Positions 25,750 through 34,186 of a stretch of DNA of 64,000 bases are shown here, piece by piece. How positions within the stretch are numbered: the stretch's first letter is position 1; each line of letters starts with the position of its first letter. The notes under the pieces are model-generated. The model saw only the letters and a list, made by a program, of their open reading frames with translations, did no database searches and had not been told where the DNA came from. Location of the stretch: NCBI GenBank assembly GCA_900095835.1, contig LT608321.1, forward strand, positions 1,988,052-2,052,051. Direction: 5' to 3'. Made by a program: the position numbers and the translations under genes. This DNA comes from Ihuprevotella massiliensis. Lineage in GTDB: Bacteria > Bacteroidota > Bacteroidia > Bacteroidales > Bacteroidaceae.

Positions 25750-25780
25750 TTGTAAACTCTAGAAAAAGCCCGTACCTTTG
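25750..25780 (+). promoter_or_regulatory. Promoter of dps
   Basis: TTG at 25750-25752 and TACCTTTG at 25773-25780, spacing 20 nt. The predicted leader is about 90 nt. dps genes in Bacteroides are peroxide-inducible through OxyR; no convincing OxyR site was identified by eye here. Confidence 0.65.
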
Positions 25781-25878
25781 CATTGCAATCCAGGGAAAAG
25801 CAAGGTCTCCGCGCTGAGCACCGATTCAGGATTGCCCCAATACTCTTATAAAACGAACCCATAAACATAGCATGCAAT

Positions 25879-26367
25879 ATGAAAAATCTTAATTACACTG
25901 GTCTCGATGCTGCCAAGGTGCAGCCCGTAACCGAAGCTCTTGCTGTTCTCCTCGCAGACTTCCAAGTGTATTACGCCAACCTTCGCAACTTCCACTGGAA
26001 CGTGAAAGGCACTAACTTCTACGCTCTTCACGCTGAATTCGAGCGTCTCTATGATGATGCTGCCGAAAAGGCTGACGAAGTGGCTGAACGCCTCCTCCAA
26101 CTCGATGTGACTCCTGAGCATCGCCCCAGCAAGTACCTCCAAGTGGCTCAAATCCAAGAGCTCGACGTAGTACACTGCGGTCAAGAATGCCTCACTCACG
26201 TTCTCGAAATGGTGAAGACCCTCATGGCACAAGAACGCGCCGTAATGGCTGCCGCAGCTGAGGCTGGCGACGAATCTAGCAATGCTTTGATGAGCGACTA
26301 TCTCCGCGAACAAGAGAAGCTTGTGTGGATGCTCACCGCAACCCTCACCAAAGATTGCAGCAAATAA
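25879..26367 (+). CDS. dps: Dps-family ferritin-like DNA-protection protein
   Basis: 162 residues. The signature region is LADFQVYYANLRNFHWNVKG followed by FYALHAEFERLYDDAAEKAD. The ferroxidase ligands at the subunit interface are expected to be H39 and H51 from one subunit with E55 and D59 of the other. Dps dodecamers oxidise and store iron using peroxide and shield DNA in oxidative stress. The codon use (TTC, CTC, AAG, GCT-rich) suggests high expression. The gene has its own promoter and a strong terminator. Confidence 0.93.
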   Translation: MKNLNYTGLDAAKVQPVTEALAVLLADFQVYYANLRNFHWNVKGTNFYALHAEFERLYDDAAEKADEVAERLLQLDVTPEHRPSKYLQVAQIQELDVVHCGQECLTHVLEMVKTLMAQERAVMAAAAEAGDESSNALMSDYLREQEKLVWMLTATLTKDCSK

Positions 26368-26449
26368 ACGCTGTGGCTCCTTCGGAGCTCAGTGTTTACC
26401 CTCTCAGCGCAAGCTGAGTGCTGTTTATACAGCGAATTAGGAAGTGAGA

Positions 26450-26487
26450 AAGGGACAATCAACCAATGTTGATTGTCCCTTATTTTG
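26450..26487 (+). terminator. Rho-independent terminator of dps
   Basis: A perfect 14-bp stem (AAGGGACAATCAAC with its complement) around CAAT, followed by ATTTTG, about 85 nt after the dps stop. Confidence 0.8.
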
Positions 26488-26598
26488 TGCGTTAGTATTG
26501 TCTATAACCATGTGCCGCACATGCAAGTCGGCATTTTGCTTACGCCCGTGCAAGCAAATAGCGAAAGGAAGTGAAGCAAAAAATCTCGAACCAACAAC

Positions 26599-26638
26599 AA
26601 GAGGATGTCGCAAAAAATATTCTTTGCAACATCCTCTT
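26599..26638 (-). terminator. Terminator of the EnvC-like operon
   Basis: An inverted repeat AAGAGGATGTCGCA ... TGCAACATCCTCTT with an A/T loop lies 65-105 nt beyond the minus-strand stop at 26704. The T-rich tail is weak (TTGTTGTTGG). The 336-bp gap 26368-26703 otherwise holds only the dps terminator and a pair of short CCTGAAAA repeats. Confidence 0.55.
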
Positions 26639-26703
26639 GAGGAAATAACTTAATGCCTGAAAAGGATCTCTTGTCGAAATCTGATTTAGCACCTGAAAAT
26701 AAC

Positions 26704-28350
26704 TTAGCGTCGCAACCAACGCTCAGGATTGAGTTTCTGCGTTTCGTGGCGCAGTTGGAAGTGCAGGGTGCAGTTGCCCGAAGCATCGCGAGCCACGTTG
26801 CCGATGGTTTGTCGAGTGCTCACGCGCTGACCTTGACGCACGGACACTCCCGAGAGATTACAGTAGACCGTGATGTAACTGCCGTGACGCACAATCACGT
26901 TGGTCATGCCTCCCATGGAGAAGATGGCAGTGACTTCCCCATCAAACACACAGCGTGCTTGAGCACCAGCAGGAGCCGTGAGGTTGATACCCTTATTGTC
27001 GAGCGTCACCCCATTGAGACCATTCACGTTGTAAGCCCCGAAGTGGCTAGAAATTGTGTAGTTGCCAGTGATGGGCATGGGTAGGCGTCCTTGGTTGGAA
27101 GCAAAACTTCCGGTCAGTCTTGCATCGCTTGGAGCGGGAGCATTCTGGTTGGCAGTAGCCGTAGCTCGATTCGCCTCTTCCGTCGCAGTGCGTGCGCGTT
27201 GCGCTTCTGCCGCTGCTGCGCGTGCTTGTTCAGCTGCACGCGCTTCTTCGCGAGCTTGTGCCGCACGGGCTTCGCGCGCTGCGCGCTCTTCGCCACGTTT
27301 GCGAGCGGCTTCGGCTTTGCGTTCAGCTTCAGCTGCTTTTCTGCGAGCTTCCGCTTCCGCTCTTCGGGCTTCTGCCTCCGCCTTACGTGCTGCTTCTGCC
27401 GCACGACGACGCTCTTCCGCGGCTTTGCGTGCTGCTTCTGCTGCTTTCTTTCTGGCTTCCGCTTCTGCGGCACGACGCGCCTCTTCTGCCTTGCGACGAC
27501 GTTCAGCCGCTTCGATTTCCGCACGAATCAACTGTTCGATTTTTGCATTCAGTGCATTGTATTGTCGTTGCTGTTGTGCCAGTGTTGCTTGGAGTTCCGC
27601 TTGTTTTTGGTTGAGATCCGTCACCACCCCTTGTTGGGTGCGTTGTTGTCCTTCGAGCACTGTTTGTTGTGCCTTACCCTGCGTCAGCAGTTTCCCCTGC
27701 ACCACACGTTCCCCCGAAAGGAGGTTGCGTTTCTCACGCACCGCTTGTTCTTTAGCAGCGATGATTTGACCTTGCACACGCTGATATTTCACATATTCTT
27801 GCGTGTAGCGCAGGCGACGATACATCTGTCGGAAGTTATCTGCCGAGAAGATAAACATCAACTTGTTTTGCATCAGACGATTGCGGTACATATAGAGCAC
27901 CCCTCTCGTGTAGCGACGCTTGCACTCGGTGAGATCCGCTTCGAGTTCACGCAATTCTTGTTCATGCGTGCTGATGCGGCGGTTGAGGGTGTCGATTTGC
28001 ACCTGCAGCCCCGTCACCACCTTCTGTTGGTCGGAGATTTGTCCATTGATCATTTGCAAGGTCGCCAGTTGCGCTTTCACATCCTTGCGAGTCGTCGCCA
28101 ACTGATTCTGCGATTCCGCCATCTTCTGTTTGAGGGTTGCTTGTTCCGATTGAAGTTTGCGGATGCCTTCGTTGGTAGGCGTTGGCGCCGCTTTGCCCTT
28201 TTTCCCCGTCTTCTTAGCTTGTGTGGTGGTCTTGGTGTTTTTCTTAGATTTCACTGTCGCGGTAGTAGTTTTGCGACGCGAAGTCTGCGCCACCATCTGT
28301 GAGGTGGAGCAAAAGACACTCAGCAACAAGGAGAAGAGAATTTTATACAT
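26704..28350 (-). CDS. EnvC-like murein hydrolase activator (degenerate LytM/M23 domain)
   Basis: 548 residues: signal peptide (1-21), a Lys/Thr-rich linker, then coiled coils (about 60-270) and an Ala/Arg/Glu-rich coiled-coil block (about 270-400). The C-terminal LytM domain is at about 425-548. Its metal ligands are missing: the usual HxGxD-like His/Asp is replaced in TLDNKGINLT and the YxHL histidine by Asn in YCNLSGV, while LHFQLR keeps one His. This loss is typical of EnvC/NlpD-type activators rather than active peptidases. Such proteins stimulate cell-separation amidases in the periplasm. Last gene of dut-TPR-DUF4292-EnvC. Confidence 0.87.
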   Translation of the reverse strand: MYKILFSLLLSVFCSTSQMVAQTSRRKTTTATVKSKKNTKTTTQAKKTGKKGKAAPTPTNEGIRKLQSEQATLKQKMAESQNQLATTRKDVKAQLATLQMINGQISDQQKVVTGLQVQIDTLNRRISTHEQELRELEADLTECKRRYTRGVLYMYRNRLMQNKLMFIFSADNFRQMYRRLRYTQEYVKYQRVQGQIIAAKEQAVREKRNLLSGERVVQGKLLTQGKAQQTVLEGQQRTQQGVVTDLNQKQAELQATLAQQQRQYNALNAKIEQLIRAEIEAAERRRKAEEARRAAEAEARKKAAEAARKAAEERRRAAEAARKAEAEARRAEAEARRKAAEAERKAEAARKRGEERAAREARAAQAREEARAAEQARAAAAEAQRARTATEEANRATATANQNAPAPSDARLTGSFASNQGRLPMPITGNYTISSHFGAYNVNGLNGVTLDNKGINLTAPAGAQARCVFDGEVTAIFSMGGMTNVIVRHGSYITVYCNLSGVSVRQGQRVSTRQTIGNVARDASGNCTLHFQLRHETQKLNPERWLRR

Positions 28351-28434
28351 TACTTAAGGGGAGTGATAGTGGAAAACAAGTGGGGCAATGCCGCGCTGTG
28401 GTGCTGCGGCTACGTGATGAGGGAGAGGCTCTGT

Positions 28435-29073
28435 CTACTTGAACAACTTCAAGATGGCTTCGGGCTTCATAGGAGTATAGCCCGAGGGGATGCGCACTTG
28501 GCTGTTCCAGTCGTAGTTGATGCGCACTTTGTTGAGCTTGAGATTCAGCTTAAACTCCTTTTCAAAGGCATTGATGGCAAACACCGTGTGGCGCGCGATG
28601 CGATAGCCGCGCACATTCGTAGTTTTGTTGCGATGGATGTAAAGTTCCACTGGCACAAAGCCCATCACGTTGAAGTCGGCAGTCTCAGTGCTCTTGCGGT
28701 CGTCGTTCCAGAAGAAGCGTTGCACCTTATCAAAGTTGAGCATAGGCATTTCAGTGAGCATGCTGTTGAGTCCGGCATAAGTGTCTTTGAGGTAACGCTT
28801 GTTGATGCGATCGAGCACGATGACACTGTCGGGGGTAAAGATGATGCGTGCACCTTCGATGCCAAATTTGCTCAAAGAGAGTTGCACTTGTCGGTCGCGC
28901 TGTAGGCGAAGCGTACCACCCAGACTTTGGTTGAGGACGTTGGACTCCACGTCGGCAGAGATTTTAGCCGTCACAGCCAAAGGTTCGTTGGGGCGATAGG
29001 GCTGGTCATTGCGAAGGGTCGAGCAGCCCGTCAAAAGGGCAACAAGAGCAAATAGAAAGAATATCTTTTTCAT
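28435..29073 (-). CDS. DUF4292 lipoprotein
   Basis: 212 residues with a lipobox near residue 17 (ALLTGCSTLRND). The body is beta-rich (LRLQRDRQVQLSLSKFGIEGARIIFTPDSVIVLDRINKRYL), the pattern of the DUF4292 family, which resembles LolA/LolB-like folds that bind lipid. A periplasmic or outer-membrane-anchored lipid-handling role is possible but unproven. It stands between the TPR lipoprotein and the EnvC-like gene, an arrangement I associate with Bacteroidales in general. Confidence 0.88.
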   Translation of the reverse strand: MKKIFFLFALVALLTGCSTLRNDQPYRPNEPLAVTAKISADVESNVLNQSLGGTLRLQRDRQVQLSLSKFGIEGARIIFTPDSVIVLDRINKRYLKDTYAGLNSMLTEMPMLNFDKVQRFFWNDDRKSTETADFNVMGFVPVELYIHRNKTTNVRGYRIARHTVFAINAFEKEFKLNLKLNKVRINYDWNSQVRIPSGYTPMKPEAILKLFK

Positions 29074-29177
29074 TGTAAATTCTTTTTCTTGAGTTCGTAA
29101 ATCGTGTATCGTTAGTGTGTTGTTGCTGCTTGTCTGGGAGCATCCGCCAGAGCAGGATTGCGATAGCGGTCAGCTAT

Positions 29178-31001
29178 TCAGCGCACCTTTTGCAGTTTTG
29201 CGCGCAGTTTGCGCTGTTCTTTGTGGTCGCTGGTAAGCTGCAGAGCCTCCTTCCACATCCGCGCAGCGTCTTTCGGGGCTCCAGCTTTGAAATAGATGTC
29301 GCCCGCACGGTCATAGTAGTCCGCGTCAGGCTTTTCTGATTGTCCTTCTTTTTCAAAAGCCACCCACATAGAGTCGGTCACCGCTTTAGCTTCAGCATAT
29401 TTGCCTGCTTTGTAGAGCGCCCAAGCATAAGTGTCGAGATAGATGGTGTTGTGCGGCTCAATCTCGGTGGCACGTTGTGCCAGTTTCACCGCACGTTGGA
29501 GTTGCACGCCCCTAGTGCTGAGGTGGTAAGCATAATTATTGAGGGTCTGCACATTATTGGGGTCTTTTACCAGAGAAGAATCGTAAGCCGCAAAAGCCCG
29601 TTTCACTAGCTTCTTCTGGATATAAGCATCTCCCAGCATATAGTAGATTTGCGAAGCCACAGAACTATCCGTGTTGTTCGACATCACCTTCACTCCATCT
29701 TCGAGAATCTCCATCGCACAGGCATCGTCCTCTCTGTTGTAAGCAGCGATTGCCCCAAAATAGTAGAACAACTCATTGTCAGGATGCAATTCTCGTCCAC
29801 GTTGACAAATGGTATCTAGCTGATCCGTATCATTGCGGTTCACCGCGTCGCGGAGCAGCTGCATGATAGCGCGCTCATCGTTGGGATTTTCGCGGAAAAT
29901 CGCCAGTGCAGGTACTGCCAATTGGCTTTCAGGAAATTTGAATTCTTGAAGAAACTGCACCAACCATTCGCCCATCGTCACCCCAGCATCGCGCTGGTTC
30001 ATCGCCACCACCGCGTGTTGGTACACCTTCTCTTTGTCGTATTTCCCTTCTTGCAACCAAGCCGCGGCTTCACGGAACATATTCACCTTTTGTTCCACGG
30101 GCAAAACCGTGTCCACCGCAACCGCAGCCAATGTCTTGTCGTAGTTGTCGACATCGTTTTTGTTGCGATAATAGATGAGACGGAGCAGCGGCAACCACTC
30201 ATTGTGGGGCTCACTGGCAGCCACATCGTCCATGATTTCTCGTCCGCGTTCCAAGTGTTGATTACGCAGATAGAGGTTGGCAAGCAACACACGTGGATAG
30301 TTGTCGCCCTCGTTGGCTTCGCACCAGTCGCGGAGAGTGGCGACCGCTTCGGGGATGCGATTTTGATATTCTAAGATATTGGTTTTTTTTATCACCAATT
30401 CATTCGACTTTCCCTCCAAGGTGGTGATTCTGTCCAAGGTCTGCAGTGCAGCATCCCAGTTGTTGGTGCGTTCTTGCAGTCCCTCTAGCACTTTGAGGTT
30501 ATCCACTGTGGCATCTGTTGTCACCAACTGTTCGTAGAGTCGCAGAGCGCGCTCGTAACGGTTAGTCTGTATCCAATAGTTGCCGAGCATCTCGCGATAG
30601 TGCGCGTTGGAGGGCGAGAGTTGTTGCGCCAGTTGCAACTGTCGTTCACCGCGTTGTCGCAGCAGACTGTCGGAATATCCTGCCGATTGCAGCAAAATCA
30701 ACCCCTGTTGGAAGAGCGCGTCCGCATCGTTAGGGTTAATCGTCAGTGCGTAATCGAGCAAGTCAAAGGCTGCATCGTAGTTCCCTTTATACTTCTGGCG
30801 TATCGCCTCGAGATATATCCCATCAAATTTGCGACGTTGTTTCAACGTGAGGAGGTTTCTAGCGCGGATAGCCCCATCCTTCAGGGTAGGTGGGGTGTAG
30901 TTGCGCGCATAGTTGGAGCAGCCCAACAGCAAAAGGCTGAGCAACATCCATCCCATCACAGCCAGGAGGTGAAATGATGAAAGTTTTCTTTTTATCATCA
31001 C
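29178..31001 (-). CDS. TPR-repeat lipoprotein
   Basis: 607 residues with a lipobox at about residue 28 (LLSLLLLGCSNYARN). The mature protein is made of many tetratricopeptide repeats from about 50 to 600 (for example AFDLLDYALTINPNDADALF, NNYAYHLSTRGVQLQRAVKL). TPR solenoids mediate protein contacts; in this operon a scaffold for envelope assembly is plausible. The first or second Met may be the start; both give the same signal peptide. Downstream genes are DUF4292 and the EnvC-like protein. Confidence 0.88.
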   Translation of the reverse strand: MMIKRKLSSFHLLAVMGWMLLSLLLLGCSNYARNYTPPTLKDGAIRARNLLTLKQRRKFDGIYLEAIRQKYKGNYDAAFDLLDYALTINPNDADALFQQGLILLQSAGYSDSLLRQRGERQLQLAQQLSPSNAHYREMLGNYWIQTNRYERALRLYEQLVTTDATVDNLKVLEGLQERTNNWDAALQTLDRITTLEGKSNELVIKKTNILEYQNRIPEAVATLRDWCEANEGDNYPRVLLANLYLRNQHLERGREIMDDVAASEPHNEWLPLLRLIYYRNKNDVDNYDKTLAAVAVDTVLPVEQKVNMFREAAAWLQEGKYDKEKVYQHAVVAMNQRDAGVTMGEWLVQFLQEFKFPESQLAVPALAIFRENPNDERAIMQLLRDAVNRNDTDQLDTICQRGRELHPDNELFYYFGAIAAYNREDDACAMEILEDGVKVMSNNTDSSVASQIYYMLGDAYIQKKLVKRAFAAYDSSLVKDPNNVQTLNNYAYHLSTRGVQLQRAVKLAQRATEIEPHNTIYLDTYAWALYKAGKYAEAKAVTDSMWVAFEKEGQSEKPDADYYDRAGDIYFKAGAPKDAARMWKEALQLTSDHKEQRKLRAKLQKVR

Positions 31002-31007
31002 GGATTT

Positions 31008-31230
31008 TCTTGTTTTCTAGAGAACAGGGGCTGGTGCTTCTATAGAGTCTAGTTTCTCTAGAGGTTATAGGATTTCTAGTTTCTCTAGATAATCTAACGT
31101 CTAACCCCTAAGCCCCCGAGCCGCGCTTGTCGTGGCGAGCAGAAAGGGGTCTGCGACCCTCTAACGTCCAACGTCTAATCTCTAACGTCCAACGTCTAAT
31201 TTCTAACGTCTAACGTCTACCCTCTAACGT
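31008..31230. repeat. CTAG-rich and CTAACGT heptamer repeat tract
   Basis: The gap between dut and the TPR gene first holds several TCTAGTTTCTCTAGA-like stretches (31050-31100), then the hairpin module GAGCCGCGCTTGTCGTGGC and GGGTCTGCGACCC (31117-31159), then a degenerate tandem array of CTAACGT and variants (CTAACGTC, CCAACGT, CTACCCT) to 31230. The same modules flank the 35869-37506 gene. No gene is present. Confidence 0.7.
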
Positions 31231-31662
31231 CTATTTCCCCGTATGTCCAAATCCACCTGCGCCACGCTCGGTGTCTTCGAGCGTTTCCACAGGTTGCCAT
31301 TCCACTTGTTCGTGTTTCGTCACCACCATTTGTGCGATACGTTCGCCATCGTTGATGACAAAAGGCTCTTGGCTCAGGTTCACCAAAATCACGCGCAGTT
31401 CACCGCGGTAGTCCGCATCCACCGTTCCGGGAGAGTTCAGCACCGTAATGCCATGTTTCAGTGCCAGTCCTGAGCGAGGGCGCACCTGCGCTTCATAGCC
31501 TTCGGGCAGTGCGATGTAGAGACCTGTGGGCACCAGCGTGCGCTCCATCGGAGCCAAGGTGATAGGCGTCTCGAGGTTAGCACGGAGATCCAGCCCCGCA
31601 CTTTGGGACGTAGCATATTCGGGCAGCGGATGCTGCGAAAGATTGACGATTTTAACTTGCAT
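31231..31662 (-). CDS. dut: dUTP diphosphatase
   Basis: 143 residues when started at [18 protein letters not shown]; an upstream in-frame Met adds seven residues. The five dUTPase motifs are present: SAGLDLRA (I), [11 protein letters not shown] (II), [16 protein letters not shown] (III), ERIAQMVV (IV) and [11 protein letters not shown] (V, the P-loop-like flexible tail). The trimeric enzyme hydrolyses dUTP to dUMP, which protects DNA and feeds thymidylate synthesis. It is the first gene of the envelope operon, but separated from the TPR gene by the 229-bp repeat tract. Confidence 0.95.
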   Translation of the reverse strand: MQVKIVNLSQHPLPEYATSQSAGLDLRANLETPITLAPMERTLVPTGLYIALPEGYEAQVRPRSGLALKHGITVLNSPGTVDADYRGELRVILVNLSQEPFVINDGERIAQMVVTKHEQVEWQPVETLEDTERGAGGFGHTGK

Positions 31663-31935
31663 ATTCTGTGTATTCGACACCAAGTGTCTGAGTGAGTGGA
31701 GAGAATCCCGAAGACAACCATCCCGTTGTGCCCCGTTTTTCCCAAATCATGAGGCAGCGTCGCCCCATTTTTGTCGCAGCGCACCTCCCACGAGGCAGCG
31801 TCTCGCGCGCATACGCGCCATCCCCTTTTGCCGTCCTCCTCAGAAAATCAGGAGAAAAAAGGGTCTGCGACCCCAAAAATACTAAGAAAATCTCAGATTC
31901 TCTCTATCCTGTGCGCTGTATTTCCTTAAAACCCC

Positions 31936-31943
31936 TATATTTG
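31936..31943 (+). promoter_or_regulatory. -7 element immediately before dgt
   Basis: TATATTTG ends only 4 nt before the dgt ATG at 31948. Transcription would start at or next to the start codon, implying a leaderless or near-leaderless mRNA if this is the functional promoter. Confidence 0.45.
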
Positions 31944-31947
31944 CAAT

Positions 31948-33276
31948 ATGAAATGGCAACAACTCATCTCCTCTGCGCGTTGGGGAAAGCAAAACACCCA
32001 ACGCTCAGCAACAGAACAGCGCACAGAATTTCAGCGTGACTACGACCGACTCATCTTTTCTTCCCCCTTCCGTAGGTTGCAAAACAAGACCCAGGTGTTT
32101 CCCCTCCCGGGTAGCATCTTTGTGCACAATCGCCTCACCCACTCCCTCGAAGTTTCCAGCGTAGGACGCTCCTTGGGAGCTGACGTAGCGCGCCTGCTCA
32201 TCCCACGCTACAGCGGAGAAGACGTAGCCGCACTCGAAAGCATCAGTGCCATCGTTAGTGCCGCCTGTTTGGCACACGATTTGGGCAATCCACCCTTCGG
32301 ACACGAAGGAGAAGCCGCCATCCGTTCCTTCTTTGCAGAGGGCGAGGGACTTTATCTTCGCGAACAGCTCCCCATCGAAGTGTGGAACGACATCACCCAT
32401 TTCGATGGTAATGCCAACACCTTCCGTCTTCTCACCCACCAATTCCACGGCCGCCGCGCAGGAGGATTTGTCATGACTTATAGCACCCTCGCTGCCATCG
32501 CCAAATATCCCTTCTCCTCCTCCCTCGCCACCCATCCGAAATTCGGATTCTTCGAGGCAGAACGAAAAGCCTTTGCGCACATTTTCAAGGAATTGGGCAT
32601 CCCTGCACTAGAGACCCATGGCAAGCATCAGCGCTTTGCCCGCCATCCCCTCGTCTTTTTGGTAGAAGCTGCCGACGACATCTGCTATGAGGTGATGGAC
32701 ATCGAAGATGCCCACAAACTCCGCATCCTCTCCACCGAGGAAACCCGCCAACTCCTCCTAGGCTTCTTTTCCGAAGAGGAGCAACACACCCTCAGCACTG
32801 CTTATCCCGAAGACACCGACGCTGGCGAACAAATTGCCTATCTCCGTTCCTGCGTCATCAACGCCCTCGAGCGTGCTTGTGTGGAGGTCTTTGTGGAGCA
32901 CGAAGCAGAAATCCTCGCTGGCACTTTCAAAGGTTCGCTCATCAGCCAACTCCCAGCTCCGCTTTCCACAGCCTATCAACGCTGTGCCGAGGTGGCGGGC
33001 AACCGCATCTATCATTCCAAAGAGGTGGCAGACATCGAACTGTCGGGTTATCACATCATCTACACCCTCTTGTCGCTCATGACAGCCGCAGTGGTGCAGC
33101 CCGAGAAAACCTATTCCAAACTCCTCCTGCGTCACGTTTCTTCGCAATATGAGGTACATGCCCCCGATCTCGCCACGCGCATCATGGCTGTCCTCGACTA
33201 CCTCTCCGGCATGACCGATGTCTATGCCCTCGACCTCTTCCGCAAAGTCCGTGGCATGCAGTTACCTGCTATTTGA
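31948..33276 (+). CDS. dgt: Deoxyguanosinetriphosphate triphosphohydrolase (dGTPase)
   Basis: 442 residues. It starts with QRTEFQRDYDRLIFSSPFRRLQNKTQVF and carries the HD-domain metal site: RLTHSLEVSSVGR, HDLGNPPFGHEGE, and a later D in EAADDICYEVMDIEDAHK. These are the hallmarks of dGTPase, which removes triphosphate from dGTP (or other dNTPs) and shapes nucleotide pools; some homologues limit phage replication. The gene is divergent from dut; both act on dNTP pools. Confidence 0.93.
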   Translation: MKWQQLISSARWGKQNTQRSATEQRTEFQRDYDRLIFSSPFRRLQNKTQVFPLPGSIFVHNRLTHSLEVSSVGRSLGADVARLLIPRYSGEDVAALESISAIVSAACLAHDLGNPPFGHEGEAAIRSFFAEGEGLYLREQLPIEVWNDITHFDGNANTFRLLTHQFHGRRAGGFVMTYSTLAAIAKYPFSSSLATHPKFGFFEAERKAFAHIFKELGIPALETHGKHQRFARHPLVFLVEAADDICYEVMDIEDAHKLRILSTEETRQLLLGFFSEEEQHTLSTAYPEDTDAGEQIAYLRSCVINALERACVEVFVEHEAEILAGTFKGSLISQLPAPLSTAYQRCAEVAGNRIYHSKEVADIELSGYHIIYTLLSLMTAAVVQPEKTYSKLLLRHVSSQYEVHAPDLATRIMAVLDYLSGMTDVYALDLFRKVRGMQLPAI

Positions 33277-33309
33277 TGGTGGAAGCGTATATTTTTTTAG
33301 TCTAAATCC

Positions 33310-33338
33310 TTGGATTTGAGAATTATATTGTATCTTTG
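33310..33338 (+). promoter_or_regulatory. Promoter of the higBA pair
   Basis: TTG at 33310-33312 and TATCTTTG at 33331-33338, spacing 18 nt, with the palindromic segment ATATATACTCAAGTATAT overlapping the start region (33341-33358). That palindrome is a candidate operator for the antitoxin. Confidence 0.55.
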
Positions 33339-33356
33339 CAATATATACTCAAGTAT

Positions 33357-33677
33357 ATGAACGTCGAATTTGAAAATCCAGCTCTTCGTGACTTATATGA
33401 AAACGGCAAGTCTCGAGAATACAAAGCCTTTAGTAAAAGCAAAGTAAAAGTAGCTGCATATATTCGTGTAATTGCACTGATGGTAGGAGCTAAAAATATT
33501 GAAGATATTAAGGCTATGAGTTTCTTACATTATGAGAAATTGAAACATAGTTATAGTGGTTATAGCTCCGTGCGCATAAAGAACGGAGAGATTGAACGAC
33601 TAATTTTCAAAGAAAAAGACGACAAACTCACTATTGCACTAATCACTCTAAGCACCGATCACTATGGCAACAAATAG
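33357..33677 (+). CDS. higB: HigB/RelE-type toxin
   Basis: 106 residues from MNVEFENPALRDLYENGKS. The frame opens earlier at 33336, but that codon overlaps the promoter. Features of the HigB branch of the RelE superfamily are visible: KSREYKAFSKSKVKVAAYIRV, SFLHYEKLKHSYSGYSSVRI and the basic/aromatic C terminus. Such toxins cleave mRNA on the ribosome. The 14-bp overlap with the next gene and the toxin-first order are as in higBA modules. The two genes are visibly more AT-rich than dgt and purA, which suggests lateral acquisition. Confidence 0.85.
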   Translation: MNVEFENPALRDLYENGKSREYKAFSKSKVKVAAYIRVIALMVGAKNIEDIKAMSFLHYEKLKHSYSGYSSVRIKNGEIERLIFKEKDDKLTIALITLSTDHYGNK

Positions 33678-34026
33678 ACCAATCCCCTTTGAAGCCACCC
33701 ATCCAGGTTCTATCCTTAAAGAGGAGTTGAAGGAACGTGGAATATCGCACGATAAGTTTGCTGTAACAATTGGAGTGGCAAAGTTCATTGTCAGCGAGAC
33801 AATAAACGAGAAAAGAAACATCACGCCTGAATTTGCTCTAAAACTTGAAACTGCCTTAGGCGTATCTGCTGAGTTTTGGATGAATGTACAGGCTGCTTAT
33901 GAGTCCGATCTTCTAAGGATAAAAGCACGTGATGAAAAGAAAGCAAAAGAAAATGAGCACAGAATGACTTATCCTTCTTATTCTGTACGCAAGGAGACAA
34001 CTAGTCCTCAACTTACTCTTTCCTAA
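33664..34026 (+). CDS. higA: HigA-type antitoxin (XRE HTH)
   Basis: 120 residues. The HTH lies at about 12-70: HPGSILKEELKERGISHDKFAVTIGVAKFIVSETINEKR, followed by EFALKLETALGVSAEFWMNVQAAYE, a motif very typical of HigA proteins (addiction module, VapI branch). It neutralises HigB and represses the operon, probably at the palindrome near the promoter. It overlaps the toxin gene, so expression is coupled. The last 25 residues are polar and variable. Confidence 0.9.
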   Translation: MATNRPIPFEATHPGSILKEELKERGISHDKFAVTIGVAKFIVSETINEKRNITPEFALKLETALGVSAEFWMNVQAAYESDLLRIKARDEKKAKENEHRMTYPSYSVRKETTSPQLTLS

Positions 34027-34061
34027 AGTTTTGTGCTCTTTTTTCTATCCAAATCCAATTT

Positions 34062-34106
34062 AAAAAAGGATTTCCCAACCGCTATGGCTGAGAAATCCTT
34101 TTTTTA
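34062..34106. terminator. Bidirectional terminator between higA and purA
   Basis: A 13-bp stem (AAAAAAGGATTTC with GAAATCCTTTTTT) has T runs on both strands. It separates the convergent higA and purA transcripts. Confidence 0.8.
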
Positions 34107-34186
34107 GTTCATCACCAATGAATGATGATTGATTTTGTTGCAAAGGAGGGAAATTTACTCACCTCCGTTCCGCCCATCGTTGTGGT

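Noticed and set aside
27062-28302. Plus-strand frames of 235 and 403 codons opposite the EnvC-like gene
   Set aside because: Antisense of an Ala/Arg/Glu coiled coil; composition is Cys/Ser/Arg low complexity.
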